Positions 53,896 to 62,626 of a stretch of DNA of 64,000 nucleotides are shown piece by piece. The notes beneath the pieces are model-generated. The model had not been told where the DNA came from. It saw nothing but the letters and a program-made list of their open reading frames with translations, and ran no database searches. A program made the translations under genes and the position numbers. The stretch is taken from NCBI RefSeq assembly GCF_042214795.1, contig NZ_CP090177.1, positions 2,232,001-2,296,000 of the forward strand, in the 5' to 3' direction. Source of the DNA: Arcobacter iocasae. GTDB lineage: Bacteria > Campylobacterota > Campylobacteria > Campylobacterales > Arcobacteraceae. Each line of letters begins with the position of its first letter. Within the stretch, counting starts at the first letter, position 1.

Positions 53896-56742
53896 CTAGT
53901 CCTCCGCTTTCACAATTTTACATAATCCAGCATTGAACTCTGGTATTTGAGTTATAATATCAAAACCATAATTCGTAATTGTATTCGAACTTTCACCTAT
54001 TGCATATGGTTTAGTTCCTTCTGGATAATTAGCACTCATATCAACACCTTGCATAACTCCTGCAAAGTTGTATGGTAAAGCAATTCTATCTGGTGTAACT
54101 CTTTTACTATAGTGTGCTTTTACTTTTATTTTCGTACCTTGTGGTGAATGTAACCACATCATATCACCATCTTGAATACCATGACTTTGTGCTAGTTCAG
54201 GATGAATATTTGCAAACATTTCTGGTGTAATATGAGAAAGATATTTACTAGTTCTTTCTAACATTCCAGCACCACTTAAATTTACAACTCTCATAGTAAC
54301 TAACATAGTTGGGAACTCTTTAGACCAATCTTGTGCCATTTGCTCTGATTTAAATCTAACATCAACTCTAAAGTTGTTTTTTTGATCCTCATATGTTGGA
54401 TATTTTGTAACTAAATCCATTCTTGGTGAGTGAATTGGTTCTCTATGCAATGGAGTTTGATCAGGGAATGTCCAAACTTTTGCTCTAGCTTTAGCATTTC
54501 CGTATACACAAACACCTGCTTCATCACATTTTTCTTGAATGATTCCACTAATATCTGTTTTCCAGTTTGATCCAATTTTTCTTTTCTCATCTTCACTTAA
54601 TTTGATTCCAAGAACTTTTTCTATGTTATCTCTTGTGATTTCTGGATAACCACCTTTGATTTTTGATCCTTTAACTGAAACACTTTCATCTGGTAGTTGT
54701 GAAACTCCATTATGTTCTAGTCCAAATCTATTTCTAAATCCCATACCACCTTTACTAACTGGTGTATCAACATCATAAAGAATTGGGCTTCCTGGGTGTT
54801 TTGTTGTCCAAGATGGCCATGGTAAACCATAATACTGACCTTTCATTTTCCCTTGTCCTTCTAAAGTCAATGGGTCAAATAAATTCCAGTTTTCTTGGTG
54901 TTCTCTTAATCTTTTTGCAGTCCATCCACCAAGACCAATAGTTTTTACAATTCTTGCTAATTCATCTGCTGCATCATCTGGCCAAACAAAGTCTTTTTTA
55001 ACTTCTTTTAATTCACCATCTACAACTTTCATTTTCATAGCTTTTGTATATTCATCATAAAAACCAAATTTTTTAGCAAATTCAAACATTACATCATGGT
55101 CTGTTTTACTTTCATATAAAGGATCAACTACTTTTGTTCTCCATTGAGAAGTTCTATTTGTAGCTGTAACACTTCCTTCTGTTTCAAACTGAGTTCCAAC
55201 AGGTAAAATATAGACATTGTCTTTTTGATTTGTAATTACTGCCGCTTCATTTACAAATGGTTCTGCAATTACTAATAAATCCAATTTATCTAAGGCTTCT
55301 TGAACTTTTACAGTTTGTGCCATAGAGGTAATACCATTACCTTGAACCCATAAAGCTCTAATAGGACTTGAAGAGTATGTTTTTTCTTCTTGTAATACAC
55401 CTTGCCACCATTTAGCTAAAGAAAATCCTTTTGCATTCATCCATTTTGGAGAATAAAATCTATCTTGTAACCATTTATAATCTACACCCCAAGCTTTTGC
55501 ATAATATTTCCATGATGCTTCACCTAATCCATAATAACCAGGTAAACTATCAGCAAGACAGCACATATCAGTAGAACCTTGAACATTGTCATGTCCTCTA
55601 ATAATATTACATCCACCACCTTTTTTACCCATATTTCCAAGTACTAATTGTAAAATTGGAAGAATTCTAGTATTTGATGTCCCTGTACTATGTTGAGTAA
55701 TACCTAAAGCCCAAACAACAGTCATTGGTTTAGTTTTTGCTAAAAGAGTTGCTATTTGAATAATTTGTTCTTCTGAAACACCTGTAACATTTGCTGTTTC
55801 TTTAGGAGTCCATTTTTTAGCTTCTTCTCTAACTTCATCCATTCCATATACTCTATTTTCTATGAAACTTTTATCTTCCCAACCATTTTTAAATATAACA
55901 TGTAATAATCCATATATAAATGCTACATCTGTACCTGTTCTAATTCTTAAATAATGATCCGCTTTTGCAGCTGATTTTGTGAAAACTGGATCTATTACAA
56001 TCAGTTTTGCATTGTTTCTATCTTTTGCTTGTAAAAAGTGTTTAAATCCAATTGGATTTGAAACAGCTGAATTTGCTCCAATCATAAAAATAGCTTTTGA
56101 GTGTCCGACAACATCACCAAAATGATTTGTCATAGCGCCATAACCCCATGTATTCGCCACACCGGCGACAGTTGCACTATGTCAAATTCTAGCTACGTGA
56201 TCGATGTTATTCGTACCCCACATTGCTGCAAACTTTCTGAAATAAAAAGCTTGTTGTAAATTAAATTTTGCTGATCCTAAAAACATTGATGCATCAGGAC
56301 CATTTTCTTCTCTTATTTTTAACATTTTTTCAGAGATTTCATTAATAGCAGTTTCCCAAGAAATTCTTTGCCATTTACCAGCAACTTTTTTCAATGGAAA
56401 TTTAACTCTTTGTTTACTTTTAACTAAATCAATTTGGTCAATACCTTTACAACAATGACTTCCTTCACTAATAGGATGATCTTGTGCTACATCTTGTCTT
56501 ACCCAAACACCATTATGTACTTCTGCAACAATTCCACATCCAGCAGAGCACACGCTACATATTGTTTTTACTTTCTTTGAACCAGGGAAAGGATTTTTTA
56601 CTTCTTCTTCTGTTGCTTCTCGTACTTTGTCATTTGAAGCAAATAATGAAGTTGCTCCAATTCCTGCACCAACAGAAGCTAGTTTTAAAAAGTTTCTTCT
56701 TCCTAATTTCAAAGATAAGTTATCGAGTATATTTTTACCCAT
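53896..56742 (-). CDS. fdhA: Selenocysteine-containing formate dehydrogenase catalytic subunit (unit 3)
   Basis: A 948-residue paralogue of the unit 1/2 FdhA. The UGA at 56182-56184 (codon 187) lies in HVARI-U-HSATVAG. A Tat signal GRRNFLKL (about 14-21) and cluster cysteines C62, C65, C69 and C97 are present. GGCNIIRGHDNVQGSTDMC and the C-terminal LPYNFAGVMQGVDMS are the cofactor-binding regions. It is more diverged from units 1/2 than they are from each other, so it stems from an older duplication or separate acquisition. Its SECIS stem covaries with theirs. Confidence 0.94.
56154..56184 (-). promoter_or_regulatory. UGA selenocysteine codon with SECIS-like hairpin (unit 3)
   Basis: UGA at 56182-56184, 13 bases, then TCGCC-GGTGT-GGCGA (56154-56168). 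Compared with units 1/2 the second base pair changes from U-A to C-G on both arms while loop and spacing stay fixed. Confidence 0.87.
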
Positions 56743-56754
56743 AATTCTATATCC

Positions 56755-56955
56755 TTAATTACTTGATTTATAAAAAGCTTCCCACTCAGGTGTTTGTCTA
56801 TATAAAATCTCTTTTTTAGGAGATTTTCCAACCACAACACCATTTGAAGCACTTTTCTCATTACTACTAGCCATTGCCGCAGTAACACCAGTTGCAGCAA
56901 TAACTGCACTTGTACCAAGAGCTTTTTTAATAAAGCTCCTTCTTTGTTCTTTCAT
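56755..56955 (-). CDS. Small Tat-signal protein of the formate dehydrogenase region (unit 3)
   Basis: A 66-residue protein, MKEQRRSFIKKALGTSAVIA, with twin arginines at residues 5-6 and a short hydrophobic region. The C-terminus SPKKEILYRQTPEWEAFYKS matches the family shared with units 1/2. I choose the ATG at 56955 (GGAG 8 bases upstream) because the longer frame to 57015 adds a non-Tat leader. It precedes fdhA by 12 bases. Confidence 0.87.
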   Translation of the reverse strand: MKEQRRSFIKKALGTSAVIAATGVTAAMASSNEKSASNGVVVGKSPKKEILYRQTPEWEAFYKSSN

Positions 56956-57095
56956 ATTTTTCTCCCAAGATAAATTCTCATTAAGAGATAATTCAAAAAA
57001 GTAAACTTTTTTCAACTATCCCTTATTTGTAATGGTTACATATAGAAATGTCCTTAAAGTGACATATCAAGCCAAAAAAGGTTAAATATAAAAAT

Positions 57096-57797
57096 TTAAA
57101 GACTTTTTGGCTTGTCAAAGTTTCTTTTATCTTTTTTTTTAAAGTTTTTTTTAGTTCTATGATAAGTCTCTTCTTCATTTCTAACTTTATTATTGTTTGT
57201 TTTTATATTTAAATATGCTCTTTCAAGTTCGATAAAAACTTTCAACAAAATTGCAGTTTCTTTGTAAAAAACACTACTTTCATGTGAGTATAATTTTCCA
57301 ATAAATAAATCAATTACATCATTTAATATTTTTAAATAAACATCATTAACTAAGTCATTTTTATTTTCTGAAAAATCCTGTTCAATTAATGTTTGTAAAA
57401 AACTAAATATAAAACTTACATGATCTTCTGCTTCTTTAAAGTTTTCATTATCTTTTCTAAATTTAGATTTTAATACGAGATTTGTCATCTCAACTCTTTT
57501 TTGTCCATCATCTCTGTCTTCTGAATAATAAGAAGCAGTTGTAGGAATAAAAGAAGTACTAGGACTAAAAAAAACATCATTGTTCTCTTCTTGTAATCCT
57601 TCCTGTCCTTTATCTTGAAGAAAAATTTTCATCATTTTTAAAGCATTATCGCTATATTCATCTAGTGGATTTTGACTTAACAGATTTATTGTATTTTGTA
57701 TATTTTCATATTTCTCAGTATTATCTATAAAAGAAAATAGAGATGAAAATAGTCCATAGTAAAGAGCTCTTGCTTTATTTAATTGTTGTGTATTCAT
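57096..57797 (-). CDS. TorD/DmsD-family chaperone (unit 3)
   Basis: A 233-residue homologue of the unit 1/2 chaperones: KARALYYGLFSSLFSFIDN, FFSPSTSFIPTTASYYSEDRDDG and AEDHVSFIFSFLQTLIEQ fit the TorD-like pattern. It has a Lys/Arg-rich C-terminal extension (KKNFKKKDKRNFDKPKSL) absent from the others. I choose the ATG at 57797, 8 bases after AAGGA, over one three codons earlier that touches the AAGGA. The end of the gene forms part of an 11-base inverted repeat (57068-57114). The Fe-S gene that precedes this chaperone in units 1/2 is missing. Confidence 0.83.
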   Translation of the reverse strand: MNTQQLNKARALYYGLFSSLFSFIDNTEKYENIQNTINLLSQNPLDEYSDNALKMMKIFLQDKGQEGLQEENNDVFFSPSTSFIPTTASYYSEDRDDGQKRVEMTNLVLKSKFRKDNENFKEAEDHVSFIFSFLQTLIEQDFSENKNDLVNDVYLKILNDVIDLFIGKLYSHESSVFYKETAILLKVFIELERAYLNIKTNNNKVRNEEETYHRTKKNFKKKDKRNFDKPKSL

Positions 57798-57942
57798 AAT
57801 ATTCATCCTTTAATATTGTTAATAATTTTTTAATTAATATTTGATGTACGAATAAGTTTTGCATATGAAGTGGTTTTTTTAAGTTAGTTTTTAAAAAAAT
57901 AATTTGTTTGTTAGTTTTAAATGAATAAAAACAATTGCACAT
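57775..57942 (-). CDS. 55-codon ORF in the place of the Fe-S gene, unit 3
   Basis: When the three fdh promoters are aligned by their operator and AAGG site, the ATG of the Fe-S genes in units 1/2 lines up with an ATG at 57942. From there an uninterrupted frame of 55 codons (MCNCFYSFKTNKQIIFLK...) runs into the first 23 bases of the chaperone gene. It has no recognisable domain and no cysteine-cluster motif. It may be a leader peptide that couples translation, or the decayed remnant of a deleted Fe-S gene; it may also be chance. Confidence 0.35.
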   Translation of the reverse strand: MCNCFYSFKTNKQIIFLKTNLKKPLHMQNLFVHQILIKKLLTILKDEYYEYTTIK

Positions 57943-57956
57943 AACATATGCCTTAA

Positions 57957-57974
57957 GGTAAAAATTAATTTACC
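57957..57974. promoter_or_regulatory. Conserved promoter/operator of fdh unit 3
   Basis: GGTAAAAATTAATTTACC, an 18-base palindrome (GGTAAA/TTTACC arms) with a TAAAAT box on its upstream side (minus strand) and TTAAGG plus ATG downstream, in the same order as in units 1 and 2. This suggests one regulator for all three formate dehydrogenases. Confidence 0.65.
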
Positions 57975-58078
57975 AATTTTAGTTAGATTTAACTTTGTTT
58001 ATTCTTAAATAATTAATATTTAGTTATTAAAGTTAATTATATTTATAAATTTATTTAAATTTAAGTTTTAATTTATGC

Positions 58079-58084
58079 TATAAT
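58079..58084 (+). promoter_or_regulatory. Extended -10 promoter of the binding-protein/kinase/regulator operon
   Basis: TATGCTATAAT: perfect TATAAT with extended TGC, 19 bases before the TTG start at 58104 and ahead of an AAGGAG ribosome site. It is the clearest promoter in the divergent region. Confidence 0.65.
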
Positions 58085-58103
58085 TTCATTTCAAGGAGTT
58101 AAT

Positions 58104-59249
58104 TTGCTTAAGTTTTTTATTCTTTTTTTTATTCTTGTTTTTTCTATTTACAGTATAGTTAAAGTTGATACATATGATAGTAAAACCATTATAGTTGGCT
58201 CATCTTTACCTAAAACAGGCATTATTAAATCTTGGGGAGAATCTGTTATTTCTGGTGCTAATTCTTATTTTAAATTTGCAAATGATACAAAAATATTGGG
58301 TGATACAAAAATAAATTTTTTAACTTATGATGATAAGTATGAACCAGAATTAACCAAAGATAATACAGAAAAATTAATTAATATAGATAAAGTTTTTGCT
58401 TTATTTGGTTTTGTAGGTACTCCAACGGTAAAAGCAATTTTACCAATATTACAAGATAGCAAGATACCTTTTTTTGCTCCATTTACAGGAGCATCTTTTC
58501 TAAGAAATGAAGAAAATAAGAATTTTATAAATTTAAGAAGTTCATATGAAGAAGAGATTGAAAGCTTAATTTATTATTTATATAATAAAAGTGGTTTAAA
58601 GAAAATAGCTGTTTTTTATCAAAATGATGATTATGGAGAAGAGGGATATGTTGCTTTGTTAAAAAGTTTAAAAGCAAGAAAATTACCCCTAATCTCTGAG
58701 GGCTCATACAAAAGAAATACTTTATCTATAACCCATGCTTTTAATGAAATAAAAGATGCTAAGCCAGAAGCTATAATAATGATAGGAGCGTATCAGGCAA
58801 ATGCACTTTTTATAAAAAAAGCTAAAGAGAATGAGAACTTTAAAAATACTATTTTTTGTAACATCTCTTTTGGTGATGCAAATGCAATGGTTAAAGAGTT
58901 AAATAAATATGAAGTCAATACTAAAAATCTTATTTTTTCTCAAGTTGTTCCAAGTTATACAGATAACTCACTTCCTGTTGTTCTTGAATATCAAACTTTG
59001 ATGAAAAGATATTACCCAAATACTAAGTTAGGATTTATCTCTTTTGAGTCATTTTTAAGCGCAAAAGTTTTAGTAAATGCTATTTTAAGAATAGAAGGTG
59101 ATAGAACAAGGGAAAAGTTAATTTCTACTTTAAAAAATACTCCCTCTGATATTTTAAATGGTATTGGAATTAATTATAAAAACTCCCAACTATTAAATAA
59201 AACATATCTTTTTAGATATGAGAATAAAAAATTTATAGAGATAAAATAA
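58104..59249 (+). CDS. Periplasmic binding protein (LivJ/Peripla_BP_6-like), probable sensor partner
   Basis: A 381-residue exported solute-binding protein. It starts with TTG at 58104, with AAGGAG at 58093-58098. Residues 1-20 are a signal peptide or anchor (LKFFILFFILVFSIYSIV). The fold of the branched-chain amino-acid binding family is seen in IIVGSSLPKTGIIKSWGESV, DTKINFLTYDDKYEPELT, VFALFGFVGTPTVKAILP and KKIAVFYQNDDYGEEGYVAL. No ABC permease is nearby. Instead it overlaps a kinase gene by one base and a regulator follows, so it probably binds a signal (formate, oxyanion or other) and relays it to the kinase. The ligand is unknown. Confidence 0.85.
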   Translation: MLKFFILFFILVFSIYSIVKVDTYDSKTIIVGSSLPKTGIIKSWGESVISGANSYFKFANDTKILGDTKINFLTYDDKYEPELTKDNTEKLINIDKVFALFGFVGTPTVKAILPILQDSKIPFFAPFTGASFLRNEENKNFINLRSSYEEEIESLIYYLYNKSGLKKIAVFYQNDDYGEEGYVALLKSLKARKLPLISEGSYKRNTLSITHAFNEIKDAKPEAIIMIGAYQANALFIKKAKENENFKNTIFCNISFGDANAMVKELNKYEVNTKNLIFSQVVPSYTDNSLPVVLEYQTLMKRYYPNTKLGFISFESFLSAKVLVNAILRIEGDRTREKLISTLKNTPSDILNGIGINYKNSQLLNKTYLFRYENKKFIEIK

Positions 59250-60832
59250 TGAAAGCTTTTTTTAATAGAATACTAGCTTATTTTGATAAATTAAGTTTTT
59301 CATATAAGACATATTTTTTGATTTTTATTATCGCTGGTGGAATGGTATGTATTGTTTTATTATCTCAAATATCAATTTTTACTATAAAAGAAGATTTTGA
59401 TAGATTTTTTAATAAAAGAACAAAATCACTAATAAAATTAGAAAATATAAAAGATACATATAAAGTAAATATCCAAGATACACTAAAAGATTTAGATAAT
59501 AAAAATCTCAATTTTGAGCAAGCAGAGGGTGTATTATCTCTAGGTAAACAACTAATTAGAAAAAATTGGGAATCATACAAAAAAGATATAAATAAACATT
59601 CTGATGTAATAATCACTTCTTTTATTAAAAAATTTATTATTACTAGAAATATAAATAGTGATAATGAGATTTTAAAAGAGAATATCATGAAAAATATTGA
59701 TTCTAAAATGGTATCAATAGAAAATATACTAAATAAGCAAAATTATAAACCTAATAGTCAACAAATAGTTAATTTAAATTTACAGATAAATGCTATAACA
59801 ATATATATAACTAGTTTGATTAATTATGATTTGTCAATTGCTATAAATGAAAAAAATGATACTCAAAAGGTATTTAAAATAATTATAATATTTTCTATTC
59901 TTTCAATATTTGTGGTATTTTTATTTTCAATTCTTTTATCTATTTTTATTACTAACAACTTTAAAAAACTTAATAATTCATTGGAAAAAAATGTTGCGGA
60001 AAAAACAAAAGAATTGATAAAATTGAATGATACTTTAGAAAAGAAAATATCTAAAGAAGTTTCACAAAATAGAAAAAAAGATATTATTATGTTCCAGCAA
60101 GCAAGATTTGCAAGTCTAGGAGAGATGCTTAATAATATAGCTCATCAATGGAGACAGCCATTAGGTTCAATTACCATGATTGTTCAAAGTTTCCAAACAA
60201 AGATGAGTTTAGGAAAACTCACAAATGAGTTTATAGATGAAAAAGTAAATGATGCCTTATTACTTGCTAATAATATGTCAAATACTTTGGATGATTTTAA
60301 AAACTTTTTTTCACCCGATAAAGCAAAAATAAAATTTGATATTGAAAAGTGTATTGAACACTCAATTGAGTTGTCAAAATATCTTCTTTCAAAAGAGAAT
60401 ATTAAGATTGAACTTGTGGTAAAAGATAAAATTACTCTAAATAGTTACTATAATGAAATTTCTCATGTATTTTTAAATATTATTTCAAATTCAAAAGATG
60501 CTTTATGTTCTAATGTTGATAAAAATGATAGAATTATTAAAATTATGGTTAATAAGTATAAAAATAATGCAATTATAAATATGCTGGACAATGGTGGTGG
60601 AATTCCACAAGAGATTGTTCCTAAAATCTTTGAGCCATATTATACAACAAAATATAAAAGTGCAGGCACTGGAATAGGGCTTTATATGTCAAAACAAATT
60701 ATTGAAAAACATATAAATGGTTCAATTATTTATAAAAATGTTGTACATAAAATCAAAGATAATAAAAATTATAATTGTTCACTTTTTACAATTAAAATAC
60801 CAATAAATGATGGGGATATTAATGAAAAATAG
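59249..60832 (+). CDS. Membrane sensor histidine kinase next to fdh unit 3
   Basis: A 527-residue kinase with membrane helices at about 21-42 and 207-231 and a 160-residue periplasmic region rich in Lys/Asn that could contact the binding protein. A coiled coil (about 235-285), the H-box ARFASLGEMLNNIAHQWRQP and the ATPase domain (NIISNSKDALCSN, DNGGGIPQEIVPKIFEPYYT, GTGIGLYMSKQIIEKH) complete it. Its start overlaps the stop of the binding-protein gene (TAATG) and its end overlaps the regulator gene, so all three are coupled. Confidence 0.9.
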   Translation: MKAFFNRILAYFDKLSFSYKTYFLIFIIAGGMVCIVLLSQISIFTIKEDFDRFFNKRTKSLIKLENIKDTYKVNIQDTLKDLDNKNLNFEQAEGVLSLGKQLIRKNWESYKKDINKHSDVIITSFIKKFIITRNINSDNEILKENIMKNIDSKMVSIENILNKQNYKPNSQQIVNLNLQINAITIYITSLINYDLSIAINEKNDTQKVFKIIIIFSILSIFVVFLFSILLSIFITNNFKKLNNSLEKNVAEKTKELIKLNDTLEKKISKEVSQNRKKDIIMFQQARFASLGEMLNNIAHQWRQPLGSITMIVQSFQTKMSLGKLTNEFIDEKVNDALLLANNMSNTLDDFKNFFSPDKAKIKFDIEKCIEHSIELSKYLLSKENIKIELVVKDKITLNSYYNEISHVFLNIISNSKDALCSNVDKNDRIIKIMVNKYKNNAIINMLDNGGGIPQEIVPKIFEPYYTTKYKSAGTGIGLYMSKQIIEKHINGSIIYKNVVHKIKDNKNYNCSLFTIKIPINDGDINEK

Positions 60833-61484
60833 AAATTTGGGTATCTTAAAAGATTTTAATATTTTGTATTTAGAAGATGATGAAAACTTGTTAAGACATA
60901 CATCAGATGTATTAGAAGATTTTGTAAATAATATATATGCAGTTAAAACTTCAAGTGAAGCAATGGAAATTTTGTTAAATAAAAAAGTTGATGCTATTAT
61001 TTCAGATATTTTGTTAGAAAATGAAAATGGAATTGATTTTTTAAAACATATAAAAAGCAAAAATATTAATATTCCTACTATTCTTACAACAGCTCATACC
61101 GATACAAATTATTTACTTGATGCAATAAAATTAAAAGTTGAAAACTATATAGTAAAACCTATAAATATAAAAGAGTTACTCAATACTTTGCATGATATTT
61201 TATTGCCAATTGTTCAACAAAAAGAGATACAAAAAAGTAGAAGTGTTATAAGAACAATTGCTGCAATTACAGATAGTAAGCAAGTAGCTATTGTGAAACA
61301 TATTATAAATAATTTAGACAATGAAAGTCAGTTTATAGCTTCATATACAGATATCATGGAAGAGTTCTCTATCTCAAAACCAACTTTAATAAAACTCTTT
61401 AAAGAGCTTTCAGAAAAAAATATTTTAGTAAAAGTGCAACATAAAACTTATAGATTCTGTGCTCCTACTTTGGAGAGTTTATAA
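60822..61484 (+). CDS. Response regulator with unusual winged-helix output
   Basis: A 220-residue regulator. The receiver domain (about 12-130) has ILYLEDDENLLRHTSDVLED, the acceptor Asp in AIISDILLENENGIDFL, TILTTAHTD and VENYIVKPINIKELL. The output domain (about 150-220) has IASYTDIMEEFSISKPTLIK and FKELSEKNILVKVQHKTYRF, which reads as a short winged HTH unlike OmpR or NarL types. I choose the ATG at 60822 (GGGGAT 7 bases upstream) rather than 60807; it overlaps the kinase gene by 11 bases. It is the likely regulator of the neighbouring fdh promoters, by position only. Confidence 0.85.
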   Translation: MKNRNLGILKDFNILYLEDDENLLRHTSDVLEDFVNNIYAVKTSSEAMEILLNKKVDAIISDILLENENGIDFLKHIKSKNINIPTILTTAHTDTNYLLDAIKLKVENYIVKPINIKELLNTLHDILLPIVQQKEIQKSRSVIRTIAAITDSKQVAIVKHIINNLDNESQFIASYTDIMEEFSISKPTLIKLFKELSEKNILVKVQHKTYRFCAPTLESL

Positions 61485-61525
61485 ACAAACTATAATGAAT
61501 AAAAGTTATTTCATAACTATGGCTT

Positions 61526-62017
61526 TTAAATATTTTTTAATATTTTTACAAAAAGAGTTTGAAAGATCTCTTTTTCATCATCACTTAAAACTGAAAAACA
61601 GCTATTTTCATAAGTTAGAATATCTTTAAAAACTTCTCTACAAATTTCCTCTCCTATAGGAGTTATTTTTACTAATTTACTTCTTTTGTCAAATTTATTA
61701 TCTAGTCTTATTATTAACTTTCTATCTTCTAGCTTTTTAAGGACTTTTGTAATTGCTGCTGAAGAAAAAATTAATTTTTCACTTAGTTTTTTGGGAGAAA
61801 TTGTTTTTTTCTCATCCCTCAGAGCTAAAATAGTAACTAAAGCATCGACTTCAGTATCAGTTAAATTATAATTATCATGTTCTATTTTAGAAATATTCTT
61901 TTGCATTTTATTGTATGCAAAATAGAATGGAAAAGTTAAATTTATTATTTCACTAAGTTGAGAAGGCACTATTTTTTTATGGGCGAGTATATCTGTATTA
62001 AGTTCATTTAAATTCAT
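61526..62017 (-). CDS. MarR-family transcriptional regulator
   Basis: A 163-residue winged-helix repressor. The DNA-binding core is YNLTDTEVDALVTILALRDE, KKTISPKKLSEKLIFSSAAI (recognition helix region, about 78-97), TKVLKKLEDRKLIIRLDNKF and DKRSKLVKITPIGEEICREV, with the D-x-R wing signature. No redox cysteine pair stands out. It is divergent from a DoxX-family gene, and palindromes in the 135-base gap are likely operators. Regulation of itself and of the DoxX gene is inferred from position. Confidence 0.92.
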   Translation of the reverse strand: MNLNELNTDILAHKKIVPSQLSEIINLTFPFYFAYNKMQKNISKIEHDNYNLTDTEVDALVTILALRDEKKTISPKKLSEKLIFSSAAITKVLKKLEDRKLIIRLDNKFDKRSKLVKITPIGEEICREVFKDILTYENSCFSVLSDDEKEIFQTLFVKILKNI

Positions 62018-62047
62018 AAAAAATTATACCTTATTATTAATTAAAGC

Positions 62048-62083
62048 AAGTATACTTAAAAGTAATTTACTAGTAAGATACTT
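62048..62083. promoter_or_regulatory. Paired palindromes, candidate MarR operators
   Basis: Two perfect 10-base palindromes, AAGTATACTT (62048-62057) and TTACTAGTAA (62067-62076), have centres 19 bases apart, about two helical turns. An outer pair AAGTAT (62048) / ATACTT (62078-62083) also spans them. They lie between the MarR start and the DoxX gene. Confidence 0.5.
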
Positions 62084-62101
62084 CTAAGAATACTCTTGAT
62101 A

Positions 62102-62131
62102 TTATTCCGAGCTTATAACTATTAGGAATAA
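62102..62131. promoter_or_regulatory. Inverted repeat upstream of the DoxX gene
   Basis: TTATTCC (62102-62108) and GGAATAA (62125-62131), a perfect 7-base inverted repeat with a 16-base spacer that includes TATAACT, a possible -10 for the DoxX gene. It could be a second regulator site. Confidence 0.35.
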
Positions 62132-62152
62132 GTTTAATTATAAAGGATTAAA

Positions 62153-62587
62153 ATGAAAAATAATGAAAGTTCTTGCATTAATTCAGAATGTAATTATTCA
62201 GATGTAGCAAAATTAGTATTAAGATTTACAGTTGGGTTTTTACTTTTGTTTCATGGAATAGCTAAAATAAATTATGGTGTATCATTTGTAGAAGAATTAT
62301 TGGCTAGTAAAGGACTACCAACTATTATTGCCTATGGTGCATATATTGGTGAGATTGTTGCTCCCATAATGTTAATAATAGGTTTTAAAGTAAGAATAGC
62401 TTCTATAATTATTTTCTTTACATTAATTATGGCAATTTTTCTTGGACATTTAAATGACTTTTTTACATTATCAGAAGTTGGTGCATGGGCAATGGAAGTT
62501 CAGATATTTTATCTTATGGGATGTTTAGCAATTTTTTTACAAGGTGCTGGAAAATATAGTATTGATGGCTGTATTAAAAATAAATAA
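62153..62587 (+). CDS. DoxX-family membrane protein
   Basis: A 144-residue membrane protein with four helices (about 19-38, 58-80, 83-103 and 115-132). VLRFTVGFLLLFHGIAKINY and ASKGLPTIIAYGAYIGEIVAPIMLIIGFKVR are typical DoxX signatures. A short N-terminal segment has two cysteines (SSCINSECNYSD). It is divergent from a MarR-type gene and ends at a strong terminator. It is a different subgroup from the DoxX protein at 27254-27676. Function is unknown; redox or organic-stress roles have been proposed for the family. Confidence 0.88.
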   Translation: MKNNESSCINSECNYSDVAKLVLRFTVGFLLLFHGIAKINYGVSFVEELLASKGLPTIIAYGAYIGEIVAPIMLIIGFKVRIASIIIFFTLIMAIFLGHLNDFFTLSEVGAWAMEVQIFYLMGCLAIFLQGAGKYSIDGCIKNK

Positions 62588-62592
62588 CACAC

Positions 62593-62626
62593 AAAAAAAG
62601 CTTCACTTTAAAAGTGAAGCTTTTTT
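62593..62626. terminator. Strong bidirectional terminator
   Basis: GCTTCACTTT / AAAGTGAAGC stem (62600-62620) flanked by A7 on the left and T6 on the right, between the converging DoxX and MerP-like genes. It is a textbook intrinsic terminator in both directions. Confidence 0.9.

Larger units (their letters stand above)
57807..58103. other. Divergent regulatory region between unit 3 and the binding-protein operon
   Basis: About 300 very AT-rich bases between two divergent operons. It holds the 55-codon ORF, the conserved operator (57957-57974) toward unit 3, and a perfect -10 (58079-58084) toward the binding-protein gene. No other gene is visible. Confidence 0.7.

Noticed and set aside
57068..57114. 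Inverted repeat CAAGCCAAAAA/TTTTTGGCTTG at the end of the unit 3 chaperone gene as a terminator
   Set aside because: The loop is about 25 bases and no T-run follows on the minus strand, so it is not a reliable terminator; it is mentioned only in the gene entry.
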